Assembly (NCBI RefSeq): GCF_947331815.1
Contig: NZ_OX373462.1
Span: forward strand, 124,001 to 188,000
Reading direction: 5' to 3'
From: Cyanobacterium sp. uoEpiScrs1
GTDB lineage: Bacteria; Cyanobacteriota; Cyanobacteriia; Cyanobacteriales; Microcystaceae
Length of the DNA: 64,000 nt
The notes beneath the pieces are model-generated. The model was not told the DNA's origin and made no database searches. It saw only the letters and a program-made list of their open reading frames with translations. Positions 49,705 through 59,693 of the stretch are shown here, one piece after another (position 1 is the first letter of the stretch; every line of letters starts with the position of its first letter). The translations under genes and the position numbers were made by a program.

Positions 49705-50505
49705 CTAAGTTCGTTGAAATCTGAAAATCTCTATAGACTGAGCCGTCAGAAAGATACCGATAAAAATATAACTTGCAAATAGAACTAAACTGCTTGGTTC
49801 TAAAATTCCTCTAACAAGATTATTGTAACTATCAAAAAGAGAAAGATGGGACAGAATACTACTAAAAGGTTCAACTACACTATTGGCTACTAAATCTATA
49901 ACCCAAAGAAAAAGAATTAAAATGAATGTCAAAATGTAGGCCAATATCGAACTATCTGTTAAAGAAGAAATAAACATTCCCAGTGACAAAATAGCTGTAG
50001 AAATAAGGAATAAAGACAAGTGAGTCAGTAAAATAATTTGTAGACTAACTGGAGGATTAGCAGCACTGAATACAATAATCTCCCAGATCCAGATAGGAAC
50101 CATAAATACAACAAGAAGGCTAATAACTCCGAAAAGTTTACCAAGAGCAATCACCCAATTATTCACTGGGGAAGTTGCCAAAAGTTCTAAAGTTCCTCGC
50201 TTACGCTCTTCAGAATATAATCCCATAGATAATGCAGGAAGAAGCACTAAGAACAGAGAAATAATAACTCCTGAAAAAGCCTCCAAAAATTGACTAGCAA
50301 CATCAATAGACTGAGAAATTTGTCCACTTTGTTCTAGAAAGCTAACATTTTTGGTCAATTGATCAAGAATTGCATTGAAAAAAAATCCTGAAATCAACCA
50401 AAAAAATGCTGCAATAATATATGCAAATGGAGTATAAAAATAACTTTGAAATTCCTTACGAACAATGGCAATTAAGTTAGCTAAAATCATAGATTTATTG
50501 GTCAT
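49705..50505 (-). CDS. ABC-2-type permease (GldF-like)
   Basis: A 266-residue membrane protein with about six spans. The start NLIAIVRKEFQSYFYTPFAYIIAAFFWLISGFFF is typical of ABC-2/GldF permeases, as is the cytoplasmic loop SMGLYSEERKRGTLELLATSPVNNWVIALGKLFG, which contacts the ATPase. It overlaps the ATPase gene by 11 nt and precedes the GldG-like gene by 47 nt, so translation of the first two is probably coupled. Confidence 0.9.
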   Translation of the reverse strand: MTNKSMILANLIAIVRKEFQSYFYTPFAYIIAAFFWLISGFFFNAILDQLTKNVSFLEQSGQISQSIDVASQFLEAFSGVIISLFLVLLPALSMGLYSEERKRGTLELLATSPVNNWVIALGKLFGVISLLVVFMVPIWIWEIIVFSAANPPVSLQIILLTHLSLFLISTAILSLGMFISSLTDSSILAYILTFILILFLWVIDLVANSVVEPFSSILSHLSLFDSYNNLVRGILEPSSLVLFASYIFIGIFLTAQSIEIFRFQRT

Positions 50506-51466
50506 TTACTACTTCTGATTCTTCGGTAAGTAAGTTTAAGAACACATCTTCTAATGTAGGACGAGTACGACGCATTTCATACAAGTTTAGTCCCTGATTA
50601 ACAATTAAAGCAGCAATATCCCGTCCTAATTCTATGTTTAAATTAGCTGTCAAATGAACTAGATAGCGATTTAATTGATCATCTTTCAGGCTTTCTTTAT
50701 CCTGGATAGTAATTTTAGAAACGCCTTGGATTTTCTCTAACAAAGATTTTATTCTATAAATGTCTCCTGATACTTCTAGTTCATATCCGCTACTTTCCGT
50801 CAATTGAGACATTAGATTATCAGGAGTATCAATTGCAACTATTTTGCCCTTATTAATAATGGCTACGCGATCACAAGTCATACTAACTTCAGGTAAAATA
50901 TGAGTGGACAAAATAATAGTATGCTCTCCAGCTAAACTTTTGATTAGATTGCGAACCTCAATAATCTGTTTCGGATCAAGTCCTACAGTAGGCTCATCTA
51001 AAATGATGGCTGGGGGATCATGAACGATTGCTTGAGCAATTCCTACTCGTTGTCTATACCCTTTAGAGAGCTTACGAATTAATACTTTACGCTTATCTTC
51101 AAGTTGACAGCGTTCTGTTGCCCATTTAACTCGTGAAAGACGTTCTCCCGAAGGTATTCCTTTAATGCTTGCCACAAACATTAAAAATTCCTCTACTGTT
51201 ATATCAGAATATAAAGGCGGATTTTCAGGAAGATAGCCAATGCGTCGCCTAACTTCCATTGACTGCTCATGGACATCATAGCCACTGATTTTAGCAGTTC
51301 CACTAGTAGCGGGAATATATCCTGATATAATTCTCATGGTTGTGGTTTTCCCCGCGCCATTCGGTCCTAGAAAACCGAGTATTTCTCCCGTCTTCACGGC
51401 AAAGTTAACATCTTGAATGGCGGTGGTGGGACCGTAAGTTTTACTTAGGCGTTCAACTTCAATCAT
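50495..51466 (-). CDS. ABC-2 exporter ATPase (GldA/CcmA-like)
   Basis: A 323-residue ATPase: IEVERLSKTYGPTTAIQDVNF start, Walker A GPNGAGKTT near residue 35, LPENPPLYSDITVEEFL, signature LSKGYRQR near 133, Walker B AIILDEPTVGLDP near 153 and switch LSTHILPE. A C-terminal ~85-residue regulatory extension ends with the family signature LYEMRRTRPTLEDVFLNLLTE. It is the first gene of a four-gene minus-strand operon and overlaps the permease gene by 11 nt. Confidence 0.92.
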   Translation of the reverse strand: MIEVERLSKTYGPTTAIQDVNFAVKTGEILGFLGPNGAGKTTTMRIISGYIPATSGTAKISGYDVHEQSMEVRRRIGYLPENPPLYSDITVEEFLMFVASIKGIPSGERLSRVKWATERCQLEDKRKVLIRKLSKGYRQRVGIAQAIVHDPPAIILDEPTVGLDPKQIIEVRNLIKSLAGEHTIILSTHILPEVSMTCDRVAIINKGKIVAIDTPDNLMSQLTESSGYELEVSGDIYRIKSLLEKIQGVSKITIQDKESLKDDQLNRYLVHLTANLNIELGRDIAALIVNQGLNLYEMRRTRPTLEDVFLNLLTEESEVVNDQ

Positions 51467-52433
51467 AGGGAATGGATGAGAACATTACATCGAATGTCAA
51501 TTATGCTGTAAATATTATAAAATGGATGATCTTTCCAGATACATCAATGCTTAATAAAGGGAAACTAGATTGCTTTTTCACATCGAGTTGTCCCTGTTTA
51601 AGGGTATCATTAATCCGTTAAGTTTCCAGTTAAACAAAGAAAACTATAGAATATAATAATTGTCAAAGTTATAAACAAATTAAATATTTTGATTAAAATG
51701 ACTACTTTTAGTTGAAGTACACTGATCGTAGAATATATTTTTATTGATAGCAATCTATACTGTCTAAACAGCAATTTAAAATAAAAATATAGATTTAGGT
51801 AAATATAAAATAATACAACAATTAATCAATAAAATTCATAAAAAATTACAATCCAATACAAACCTAATTTGACCAAATTAAAAAAGCAAAGACATTAAGA
51901 TTGGGGTATTGACTGACAACTTTCTTCGTCATTACCTACCTAATAACTAACAATACTACCTTCTAGTATAAAATAAAAGATAATTGAATCTAGTAAATTC
52001 AGGAATAACAGTTGGTATTAAAACACTTCTAAGCAATACAAAAAATAAATAAATTGGCAAATAAACCTGGAATATTTAAATATAAATATAATCAAATTAG
52101 GATTATAGTCTGTAATCCTAATTTAATAGAAGAATAATTTTATTTAATAAAAGTCACCTGAAAACTATCAGTCACAGCGATAAGAAGTAACTTATGACTA
52201 CTCATACCTAGAGAATATAGGGGTGCAAAATGAGCCATGTATTTAATTTTATTGAGAGCTATCTACTTAATTTATCGTCCTGGTGAGTTAATTCGTTGTC
52301 TTTGATTAATAATCATGATCGACGGTCATTTCCGCTGTGTCATCGAGTTAAGTCTGACGAAAATCAAGTTATATATATAGAAGTAATCTATTTCAAATAA
52401 AAAAAATATCTTATTATATACATTAAGAAAAAA
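51467..52433. other. Gap between the Gld-type operon and SRP RNA
   Basis: No intact gene. It contains a 12-bp hairpin at 52094-52124 (AAATTAGGATTA arms). At 52230-52385 there is a coding-like plus-strand patch (LLRAIYLIYRPGELIRCL, stop, LIIMIDGHFRCVIELSL) that may be a gene relic of unknown family. The ATPase operon promoter must lie near the left end. Confidence 0.4.
52094..52124. terminator. 12-bp hairpin of uncertain assignment
   Basis: AAATTAGGATTA (52094-52105) pairs perfectly with 52113-52124, with a 7-nt loop. It is not near the end of a recognised gene; it could terminate a lost plus-strand gene or be read through from ffs. Confidence 0.45.
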
Positions 52434-52530
52434 GAGGCCCGGATTTCACGCCTATTACAAGCATCCCTTATTGCTGCTACCTTCCGGTCCTGACAAGATT
52501 TAGGTGTTGTAATCGCATAGGTCCGAGCCG
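52434..52530 (-). ncRNA. ffs: Signal recognition particle RNA (small bacterial type)
   Basis: On the minus strand the ~97-nt RNA reads GGCTCGGACC … GTCAGGACCGGAAGGTAGCAGC … TCCGGGCC. The central part is the conserved SRP domain IV with its GGAA tetraloop and asymmetric A-rich loop, and the ends pair (GGCTCGGA with TCCGGGCC). A T-rich run follows the 3' end. It binds Ffh and targets membrane proteins co-translationally. It lies 46 nt downstream of gatC on the same strand. The exact ends are estimated from pairing. Confidence 0.93.
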
Positions 52531-52576
52531 TTGACTAGTATAGCATATAAATTACAAACTCAGAGCTCCATAAGAA

Positions 52577-52873
52577 TTATTCTTCATTACTGTTTAAAAT
52601 TTGAGGAACTCGGAAGAATTCTCCTTCCTGTTCCGGGGCTTCTTTTAAAAGTGATTCACAGTTACCGTAAACAGTTGAATTATCCTCGCGAGTAATATTA
52701 CTCAATTCAATTGCTCTAGTAGTTGGGGGAATATTTTCGGTATCAAGTTCATTCAACTGATCAAAATATTCCAGAATATTGTTTAATTGGGGAGCAAATT
52801 CTTTTTCTTCAGTAGGAGTTATATTTAATCTTGCCAAATGAGCAATTTTTTGAACTTGTTGGTTATCAATCAT
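52577..52873 (-). CDS. gatC: Asp-tRNA(Asn)/Glu-tRNA(Gln) amidotransferase subunit C
   Basis: A 98-residue small subunit of the GatCAB enzyme that amidates misacylated Glu-tRNA(Gln) and/or Asp-tRNA(Asn). It has the family pattern: [50 protein letters not shown], then EDNSTVYGN and a C-terminal FFRVPQIL. It is monocistronic, immediately upstream of ffs. GatA and GatB are not in the window. Confidence 0.95.
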   Translation of the reverse strand: MIDNQQVQKIAHLARLNITPTEEKEFAPQLNNILEYFDQLNELDTENIPPTTRAIELSNITREDNSTVYGNCESLLKEAPEQEGEFFRVPQILNSNEE

Positions 52874-53534
52874 TTATTTTTTCCAAAATGAGTAATACTC
52901 ACAATGTAAACACTAGAAAAAATGAGGTTATCGCCTCGCTAGGTTCTAAGCGTCATTTTCAGTCCCAGAGAACTAACAATTAAGTATCGTAGTTTAGTTT
53001 TACTAAATAGTATTAGTAATTACACTATAGTATACAATAGATTATTGTAAGCTAACATAATAAATAATTTAAACAATATTATCTACGTTAAGTTTAAGTA
53101 AATTTGACTTAATTAATAAATTAAATTGAAAGGCGGGAAGTGTTCGTCTTCAACGCTGCCCAATCAACTCAATCTTGAAAGCCAGAAGTCCAGCAAGTTT
53201 AAAAAATCAAATTATCTATTTTGCAAGTTGACAGACTATCTTTTTATAAAAAATTACTAAAATAAAAGGGTATATTGTTTTTTATATAATTGCTTAACAA
53301 CTAATATTTAGCTCAGGTGCTATTTCTTTAATTCAATTTTTATTGAATTAAAGAGTATTAGTGATAAAAAGTAATTGGATCTAATTCACTAAACATTTGT
53401 AAATCAAGTTCTTTAATTATTCTCTCTTTTATAAATTATTTATTTTCGTTATTTACTTATGTAAATGTAACTAAGTTTAGTATAAGATTAATGACTAGTA
53501 AACATTTTTTATTAGTTATCTTAGTACTCAATAA
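52874..53534. other. Gap with one hairpin
   Basis: Mostly AT-rich. 53130-53205 is richer in G+C (GGCGGGAAGTGTTCGTC) but not identifiable. A perfect 11-12 bp hairpin CTTTAATTCAA…TTGAATTAAAG lies at 53326-53353. Confidence 0.4.
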
Positions 53535-53572
53535 ATAAGCTTTACTTAAATTACTTTTTAAGTAAAGCTTAT
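53535..53572 (-). terminator. 15-bp hairpin overlapping the phosphatase stop codon
   Basis: Arms 53535-53549 and 53558-53572 (ATAAGCTTTACTTAA) are perfectly complementary. The stop codon of the phosphatase gene (53558-53560) is within the stem, so the last codons are under joint coding and structure constraint. Confidence 0.7.
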
Positions 53573-54202
53573 TTTGGTCTCTGTCTTGTTTAAATGTGAA
53601 GTATCTCCATTTAATTTTAACTGCCAGCGTTCATTTTCATAAACAACCTTAACTAAACAGCATAAAGCAGCTCTAACTTTAGGTTCTCCTTCTACTAATC
53701 CCCAAGTAGTCCCTAATACCGATATCCCATGACCGACTAATAAAATATCTTCGGAAAATTCAGCAATTAATTGCTTGACAATTTCTCCTGTTCGTTGCAT
53801 TACTTTAGTTTCAGTTTCAGGATATTGAGGAATAAATTTTGAGGAGTAATGCAAATTTATCCGAGGATATTTTTGCTTTAAATAGTCAGAAGGATGTGTA
53901 GTCGGATGTTTACTCATCCATTCAGGGTTATGCCATTCAGCGAGTCCCGCTTCCAGTTTAACCTCAAGATTAAGAATTTCCGCTATCTGATGGGCAGTCT
54001 GTATAGTTCTCAAAAAAGGTGAGGAAAAAATATGAATAATATTTTCAGATTTTAGTCGTTTTCCCAGTTGTTGAGCTTGTATAATTCCGTCCTCAGCGAG
54101 AGGGGGATCATAAGGATATTGAGCTGTATTAAACCACTCAGGATTAACAAAATCCATACGATTTCCATGTCTAGCAATCCAAACAGTTTGATTAGAATTC
54201 AT
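53558..54202 (-). CDS. Histidine phosphatase (phosphoglycerate-mutase superfamily)
   Basis: A 214-residue protein from the ATG at 54202, which gives MNSNQTVWIARHGNRMDF. An upstream in-frame ATG at 54244 would add 14 basic residues foreign to the family. The catalytic RHG motif near residue 10, FSSPFLRTIQTAHQIAE near 70, the acid-containing region AGLAEWHNPEWM and LLVGHGISVLG near 160 are present. These proteins remove phosphate through a phosphohistidine; substrates range from sugars to proteins and cannot be predicted here. It is monocistronic and its stop codon sits in a hairpin. Confidence 0.85.
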   Translation of the reverse strand: MNSNQTVWIARHGNRMDFVNPEWFNTAQYPYDPPLAEDGIIQAQQLGKRLKSENIIHIFSSPFLRTIQTAHQIAEILNLEVKLEAGLAEWHNPEWMSKHPTTHPSDYLKQKYPRINLHYSSKFIPQYPETETKVMQRTGEIVKQLIAEFSEDILLVGHGISVLGTTWGLVEGEPKVRAALCCLVKVVYENERWQLKLNGDTSHLNKTETKISFT

Positions 54203-54739
54203 CAATTTTAAGTACCTCTTAATCCTTTTTATCCTTCTGTTCAATTCCTGATTTATTAATTCAAAAATTGTTTACAAGTTTTTATGTGAGAAGTTGCTAT
54301 CATTAACTTTTATCTTTGGAGGAAGTCAATTGTAAGGTTTTCTTCGTAGATTTTTGGAGTTTTCTTGCAATCAATTCATAGCCAGTTTTTTATTAGCAGT
54401 GTATGTTCCTAGAAAGAAAGCAATAATAGACAATAACAGTCCCGTCTAGGTATCCAAAATAGCACGCACAGGCAGTCGGCTCAAGCCTTACTTAAAATAA
54501 AAACATAACTAAGTAATAGGGAAATCAAGAATAGTATAGGGCTATCTTAGGATAAGTCATATAATTTTTTCACTATCTTTACTTCTATTGATGAGGGAAA
54601 AATTATCAAAAAATTTTAATTTTAATCATAAACCTTAGTATTTGATGATTTAACTTAATTTGTATAATAATTTACTCAAAAAAATCTCTTCTTCCTCTCG
54701 GCAGATTCAAGTTAAATATCCTATGTTAGAAAAATTACT
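54203..54739. other. Upstream gap with a possible membrane-protein relic
   Basis: On the minus strand, 54310-54490 can be read as LSRLPVRAILDT, stop, GLLLSIIAFFLGTYTANKKLAM, stop, LQENSKNLRRKPYN. This is a run of protein-like sequence with one membrane-span-like segment. I cannot assign it and chance is not excluded. Confidence 0.35.
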
Positions 54740-54960
54740 TTCAGGCTGGATAAATTTTCAATTATAGAGATAAATTGTAAAGTCAAAGATTGGGAAAACA
54801 ATTCGATCAAGATACTTCCTGTTTATTTTTTGAGAGTTTATCCCATCATCACTGCTTTAGCTTAAATAATAGCTACTTCTAAAGCAGCAGGTACCTCGAA
54901 CATTAAATACTATGGGCTGAGCGCAACTACTAATACCTTAGAGTTTTCTAAACTAGAATA
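54740..54960 (-). pseudogene. Possible relic of a carboxysome-shell (BMC-domain) gene
   Basis: One minus-strand frame reads VLVVALSP*YLMFEVPAALE, continuing VAII*AKAVMMG*TLKK*TGSILIE (stars are stops). It can be laid without gaps on the CcmK-type segment P-A-V-x-E-A-A-D-A-M-V-K-A…K-x-G-S-G, matching PA, E, A, KA and GS at the right spacing. Four stops in about 45 codons show it is dead. The match is by eye and short, so the family is tentative. Confidence 0.35.
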
Positions 54961-55143
54961 ACATATTTACTAAACCTATTCTAGGTTAGAATCTCTAGTT
55001 AACCTGTTATATTTTCTGTCTTTACTTTTCCGAGAGAAAATCATTTATGATAGAACAAGGATCAAATAAATACCAATTTGCTTCCAGCTTGATTTCGTGC
55101 TCACGCATTCATTGAATAATTTCAATTTAGTAAACATTTTTTA

Positions 55144-55893
55144 ATGCTAGACCAGATTGTTAATTCTCCCCTTTTATTTAGTCTTAAAACTGTCCTAATA
55201 TTTTTAGTTCTTATTATCTTAGAGGCTGTCTTGTCCGCCGATAATGCTATTGCTTTAGCTACTATTGCCCAAGGATTACCGAATAAAAAATCACAAAAAC
55301 ATGCTCTAAATTTAGGATTAATTTTTGCTTATATTCTACGAATTGCCCTGATTTTAACAGCGACTTGGGTGATAAAGTTTTGGCAATTTGAACTATTAGG
55401 AGCCCTATATTTACTATGGTTAGTGTTTAATTATTTTGCTTTTCAAAAAGAAGAAGAATATCACCAAAGTTTACAATCTAAATCATTATGGCAAGCTATT
55501 CCTGCAATTGCTGTTACAGATTTAGCATTTTCTCTTGATAGTGTGACCACAGCAATCGCTATTGCTGACAATATTTGGTTAATCCTATTAGGAGGAACAG
55601 TTGGGGTGATTACCTTAAGGTTTTTAGCAGAATTATTTATTCATTGGTTAAAAGAATATATTCATCTTGAAGATGCAGGTTTTATTACTGTGGGTATAGT
55701 TGGAGTTAGACTCCTAATACGAGTGATTAATACTGATCTTGTCCCCCCTGAATGGTTAATGATTAGTAGTATAGCATTGTTGTTTTTATGGGGATTTTCT
55801 AAACGATCTTCTGAAGAAATAGACACCCAAGAAGTGCTAATAGAAGACTTAGAACTTAAGGAACACGAGGAGCCTCAAAAGATATCTTCATAA
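55144..55893 (+). CDS. TerC-family integral membrane protein
   Basis: A 249-residue protein with about seven spans. It carries the two acidic family motifs, LEAVLSADNAIALATIAQGLP near residue 27 and AVTDLAFSLDSVTTAIAIADN near 123, whose aspartates lie inside the membrane. Bacterial TerC/YkoY-type proteins are linked to Mn2+ or Ca2+ efflux and metalation of exported enzymes. The plant homologue is needed for thylakoid membrane-protein insertion. No yybP-ykoY manganese riboswitch is visible upstream. It lies 111 nt ahead of mutS on the same strand. Confidence 0.9.
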   Translation: MLDQIVNSPLLFSLKTVLIFLVLIILEAVLSADNAIALATIAQGLPNKKSQKHALNLGLIFAYILRIALILTATWVIKFWQFELLGALYLLWLVFNYFAFQKEEEYHQSLQSKSLWQAIPAIAVTDLAFSLDSVTTAIAIADNIWLILLGGTVGVITLRFLAELFIHWLKEYIHLEDAGFITVGIVGVRLLIRVINTDLVPPEWLMISSIALLFLWGFSKRSSEEIDTQEVLIEDLELKEHEEPQKISS

Positions 55894-56004
55894 TAAATGA
55901 TATAAACGATTTGTAATGACTAACTATAAGAATATAGAGTACATAATAACGTTTGATTACGAAGAAAAACTTACACTTATAACTAATTATTCACTATTTC
56001 AATC

Positions 56005-58605
56005 ATGACTGTTTATCCTAGATCTAAAGTTGGCACTAAAAAATATCCTCATACTGATTATCGTTATCTTAACTTCCAAAAATTAACTCCTATGTATCAA
56101 CATTATGTTGATGTTAAAGATAAATATCCTAATGCTTTATTAATGTATAGAGTAGGAGATTTTTTTGAATGTTTTTTTCAGGATGCTGTAATAATTTCCC
56201 AGGAATTAGAATTAGCGTTAACCAGTAAAGATGGGGGCAAAGAAATTGGTCGAGTAGCAATGACAGGAGTACCTCACCACGCCTTAGAAAGGTATAGCCG
56301 TTTATTAGTAGAAAAAGGTTATGCTTTGGCTATTTGTGATCAAGTAGAAGACTCCTCTCAAGCAGTAGCTCAAGGGCGTATGGTGGAAAGAAAAGTTACC
56401 AAGTTACTTACGCCTGGAACCCTGACAGATGACGGCATGCTACAAGCAAAGCAGAACAATTTTTTGGCTGCTGTTGTAGTAGAGAAAGAACATTGGGGTC
56501 TCTCTTATTCCGATATTTCAACCGGGGAGTTTTTCACTACTCAAGGGCAAGCATTAGCTAATCTAAACTTAGAATTATTCCGTCTACAACCGTCAGAAGT
56601 TTTGGTTCCTAGCAATAATCCTACTATTAGTAGTTTATTACGTCCCGGAGAAAAATCAGAATATTTAATTAGTGGATTGCCAGAGTGTTTTTGTTATTCC
56701 TTACGATCACAAACTCCTTTTACCTTAAATCAAGCTAAAAAGCGGCTTTTAATAACCTTTAGACTCCGTTCCCTTGAAGGAATGGGATGTGAACATTTAC
56801 CTTTAGCAATTCGTGCTGCGGGGGGGCTGTTAGAGTATATTGAGGATACTCAGAAAGTCCATCAGCTCTCCCTACAACCCATACGAACTTACAATCAAGC
56901 TGATTTTCTCATTTTAGATCATCACACTCGTCGTAACCTTGAAATCACCCAAACTGTAAGGGATGGAACCTTTCATGGCTCTTTATTGTGGGCTTTGGAT
57001 CGAACTTGTACTGCTATGGGAGGTCGAGCATTACGTCGTTGGTTAATCGAGCCTTTGTTAATTATTAAAAAAATTAATGCTCGACAAAATACAGTTAAAG
57101 AGTTAGTAGAAAATACTTCATTGCGCCAAGATTTACGTCATTTATTACGCAGTATTTATGATTTAGAAAGGATTACAGGTAGAGTTGCTTCAGGAACAGC
57201 AAATGCGAGAAACTTACTATCATTAGCTGAGTCTTTGGTTAGGTTGACTAAGTTGGTAGAATTAGCTTCTCAAGGAAGTTCTCCTTATTTAAAAAAGTTG
57301 CAAGAAATTTCTCCTGAATTAGACAAATTGGGGCAGTATGTCATTAACCATTTAGTTGAATTTCCCCCTCTTAATTTAAAAGATGGAGGCATAATAAAAG
57401 ACGGTATTAACAGTGACTTAGATCTCATTCGCCATCGTCTTGAAGATGATCATCAATGGTTAGCTAATTTAGAGTTAACAGAAAAGCATAAAATTAAAGT
57501 ATCTAATCTAAAAGTTGGTTACAATAAAACTTTTGGTTACTATATCAGTCTTCCTCGTAGTAAGGCCGAACTAGCGCCAAATAACTATATTCGTAAACAA
57601 ACATTAACTAATGAAGAAAGATACATAACTTCTGAATTAAAAGAGCGAGAAACCCGTATTTTAACAGCACAAGATGAGCTTAATAAATTAGAATATAAAA
57701 TATTTGCAAATTTACGTTTAAAAGTAGCCGAAAAAGCCCAGGAGATTCGCGATGCTTCTAAATTAGTAGCGGCTATTGATGTCTTATTAAGTTTAGCAGA
57801 AGTAGCTGTTTTTCAAGGATATTGTTGTCCTGAATTTATCGAAGGAAGAGTAATAGAAATAATTGGCGGAAGACATCCGGTTGTTGAACAATCTTTGGCA
57901 GCAGGTGAATTTGTTCCTAATTCAACCTTAATAGGCAATAATCAAGATGACAATACTCCTGATTTAATTATTTTAACTGGTCCTAATGCCAGCGGAAAAA
58001 GCTGTTATTTAAGACAAGTAGGACTAATTCAATTAATGGCACAAACCGGAAGTTTTGTACCGGCTACAACTGCAAAATTAGGAGTTAGTGATCGCATTTT
58101 TACCCGTGTAGGAGCGGTGGATGATTTGGCTACAGGACAATCAACTTTTATGGTAGAGATGAATGAAACCGCTAATATCTTAAATCATGGAACTGCTAAA
58201 TCGTTGATTTTATTAGATGAAATAGGACGAGGAACTGCCACTTTTGATGGATTATCCATTGCTTGGGCAGTTGCAGAATATTTAGCAACAAAAATTCAAG
58301 GAAGAACAATTTTTGCAACTCACTACCATGAATTAAATGAATTAGCATTTATTCTCTCTAATGTTGCTAATTATCAGGTGACAGTACAAGAATTACCTCA
58401 TGAAATTATTTTTCTACATCAAGTACGTCCAGGGGGCGCAGACAAGTCTTATGGGATAGAAGTGGGAAGATTAGCTGGATTACCAAATTCAGTCATTGAA
58501 CGAGCTAAACAAGTAATGAATCGGATTGAAAATCATAGTAAAATCACATTAGGAATTCGCCAAGGGACAAAGGACTTAACGATACAAGATAGTGAAAGAA
58601 TTTAA
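56005..58605 (+). CDS. mutS: DNA mismatch repair protein MutS
   Basis: An 866-residue mismatch-recognition ATPase. The N-terminal mismatch-reading domain has the F-x-E motif in YRVGDFFECF near residue 50, followed by connector, lever and clamp domains. The ATPase has Walker A GPNASGKSCYLRQ near 659, DDLATGQSTFMVEM near 706, Walker B ILLDEIGRGTATFDGLSIAWA near 735 and IFATHYHELNEL near 770. The P-loop GPNASGKSC differs from the enteric GPNMSGKST. It ends soon after the dimer helices, with only a short tail. It is fully open, so mismatch repair is retained. Confidence 0.97.
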   Translation: MTVYPRSKVGTKKYPHTDYRYLNFQKLTPMYQHYVDVKDKYPNALLMYRVGDFFECFFQDAVIISQELELALTSKDGGKEIGRVAMTGVPHHALERYSRLLVEKGYALAICDQVEDSSQAVAQGRMVERKVTKLLTPGTLTDDGMLQAKQNNFLAAVVVEKEHWGLSYSDISTGEFFTTQGQALANLNLELFRLQPSEVLVPSNNPTISSLLRPGEKSEYLISGLPECFCYSLRSQTPFTLNQAKKRLLITFRLRSLEGMGCEHLPLAIRAAGGLLEYIEDTQKVHQLSLQPIRTYNQADFLILDHHTRRNLEITQTVRDGTFHGSLLWALDRTCTAMGGRALRRWLIEPLLIIKKINARQNTVKELVENTSLRQDLRHLLRSIYDLERITGRVASGTANARNLLSLAESLVRLTKLVELASQGSSPYLKKLQEISPELDKLGQYVINHLVEFPPLNLKDGGIIKDGINSDLDLIRHRLEDDHQWLANLELTEKHKIKVSNLKVGYNKTFGYYISLPRSKAELAPNNYIRKQTLTNEERYITSELKERETRILTAQDELNKLEYKIFANLRLKVAEKAQEIRDASKLVAAIDVLLSLAEVAVFQGYCCPEFIEGRVIEIIGGRHPVVEQSLAAGEFVPNSTLIGNNQDDNTPDLIILTGPNASGKSCYLRQVGLIQLMAQTGSFVPATTAKLGVSDRIFTRVGAVDDLATGQSTFMVEMNETANILNHGTAKSLILLDEIGRGTATFDGLSIAWAVAEYLATKIQGRTIFATHYHELNELAFILSNVANYQVTVQELPHEIIFLHQVRPGGADKSYGIEVGRLAGLPNSVIERAKQVMNRIENHSKITLGIRQGTKDLTIQDSERI

Positions 58606-59299
58606 ACAACTTTGCCAAATAATTATTTCTTAGTAAGAATTAAACGTTAATTTTTAATAGTTATTACTTTGACTTATATTTTTGATATCTATTAGATAGA
58701 GATCTACTCTAAGTTTTTTAGACAAAAAATCTAGTTAATACAAGCTCAATAATTAGAATTTAAAATTGATAATACTTTCTGACCTATAAATTTAACTTTT
58801 AATTGAACTAAATTTGCTATTGGTATTTTTTACTAAAAATAAGCAACTATCTTACTGGATTTTTCTCTAAAAAGATATAAAATTTAGCAACGCAGCAATG
58901 TTTTTTACCTAATTAAAGTTGTTGATGTCTTATGTAATTAATTTTATTTGGTTGCGTATGTTACTAAAATATATATACACAGGTTATATATATTTTAATT
59001 TTGTTAGCCTAAATATATTTTCTCATTGATTATTATCATAAAGTTATTTATACTATTGTGTCAAAAATTTTTATTTCAATTGAAAATACTAGAAAATCAG
59101 AACATAAATCTATATATTAACTTTTTGAAGTTTACACTAAAAATAGTTAGCTTGTAACAATGGGAACAAGAAATATTTAACAGGGTAGATGTAGATCACG
59201 CTCCTTAATTAACATTAAGTCAGCAAGAAAAACTAAGTTGTTGTAGGATGAATCCTGGACCTGTTATTAATGAATGTACTGAAGGAAGAAGGAGTTTGT
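58606..59299. other. AT-rich gap after mutS
   Basis: No gene. One all-A/T 12-bp hairpin lies at 58966-58977/58985-58996 (AAAATATATATA arms). The last 100 nt, richer in G+C, contain the promoter and AAGGAG ribosome-binding site of the next gene. Confidence 0.45.
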
Positions 59300-59686
59300 A
59301 TGGCTAAAATCTATGTTCTACTGTACAATGCTCGCACCGAAAGTGAAGGAATTCACACCATTCAAATGGGCGATCGTACCAAAGTTTTAATGTTTGAGTC
59401 TGAAGACGATGCTACCCGCTATGCTTTACTTCTCGAAGCTCAGGATTTCCCCCATCCGTCCATTGAACCTTTGGAGATAGGAGAAGTTCAAGAGTTTTGT
59501 CAAAAAGCCGATTATGATTATGAATTAATTAAAGAAGGAATGTTAGCCATTCCTCCAGAAACAAATATAGAAACTGATTGGAAAAATGAAGAAATTCCTA
59601 AAAAAAAGGATTTACCAGAAACGACTCATGATATGTCTTCTGACGAATTAGATCGCATTCGTCGCCAATTAGAAGAGTTGATATAA
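59300..59686 (+). CDS. DUF3110-domain protein
   Basis: A 128-residue protein. I place the start at the ATG at 59300 (MAKIYVLLYNARTESEGIHTIQ) because AAGGAG at 59289-59294 fits it; the ATG at 59270 has no such site. The first ~90 residues form the cyanobacterial/plastid DUF3110 domain (FESEDDATRYALLLEAQDFPHPSIEPLEIGEVQEFC), followed by an acidic linker and a C-terminal helix DELDRIRRQLEEL. The function is unknown. It ends 7 nt before murQ, so the two are surely co-transcribed. Confidence 0.85.
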   Translation: MAKIYVLLYNARTESEGIHTIQMGDRTKVLMFESEDDATRYALLLEAQDFPHPSIEPLEIGEVQEFCQKADYDYELIKEGMLAIPPETNIETDWKNEEIPKKKDLPETTHDMSSDELDRIRRQLEELI

Positions 59687-59693
59687 CAAATCT

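Noticed and set aside
55020-55143. yybP-ykoY manganese riboswitch before the TerC-family gene
   Set aside because: This riboswitch often precedes such genes, but the leader lacks the conserved GGGGAG-type loops and stems.
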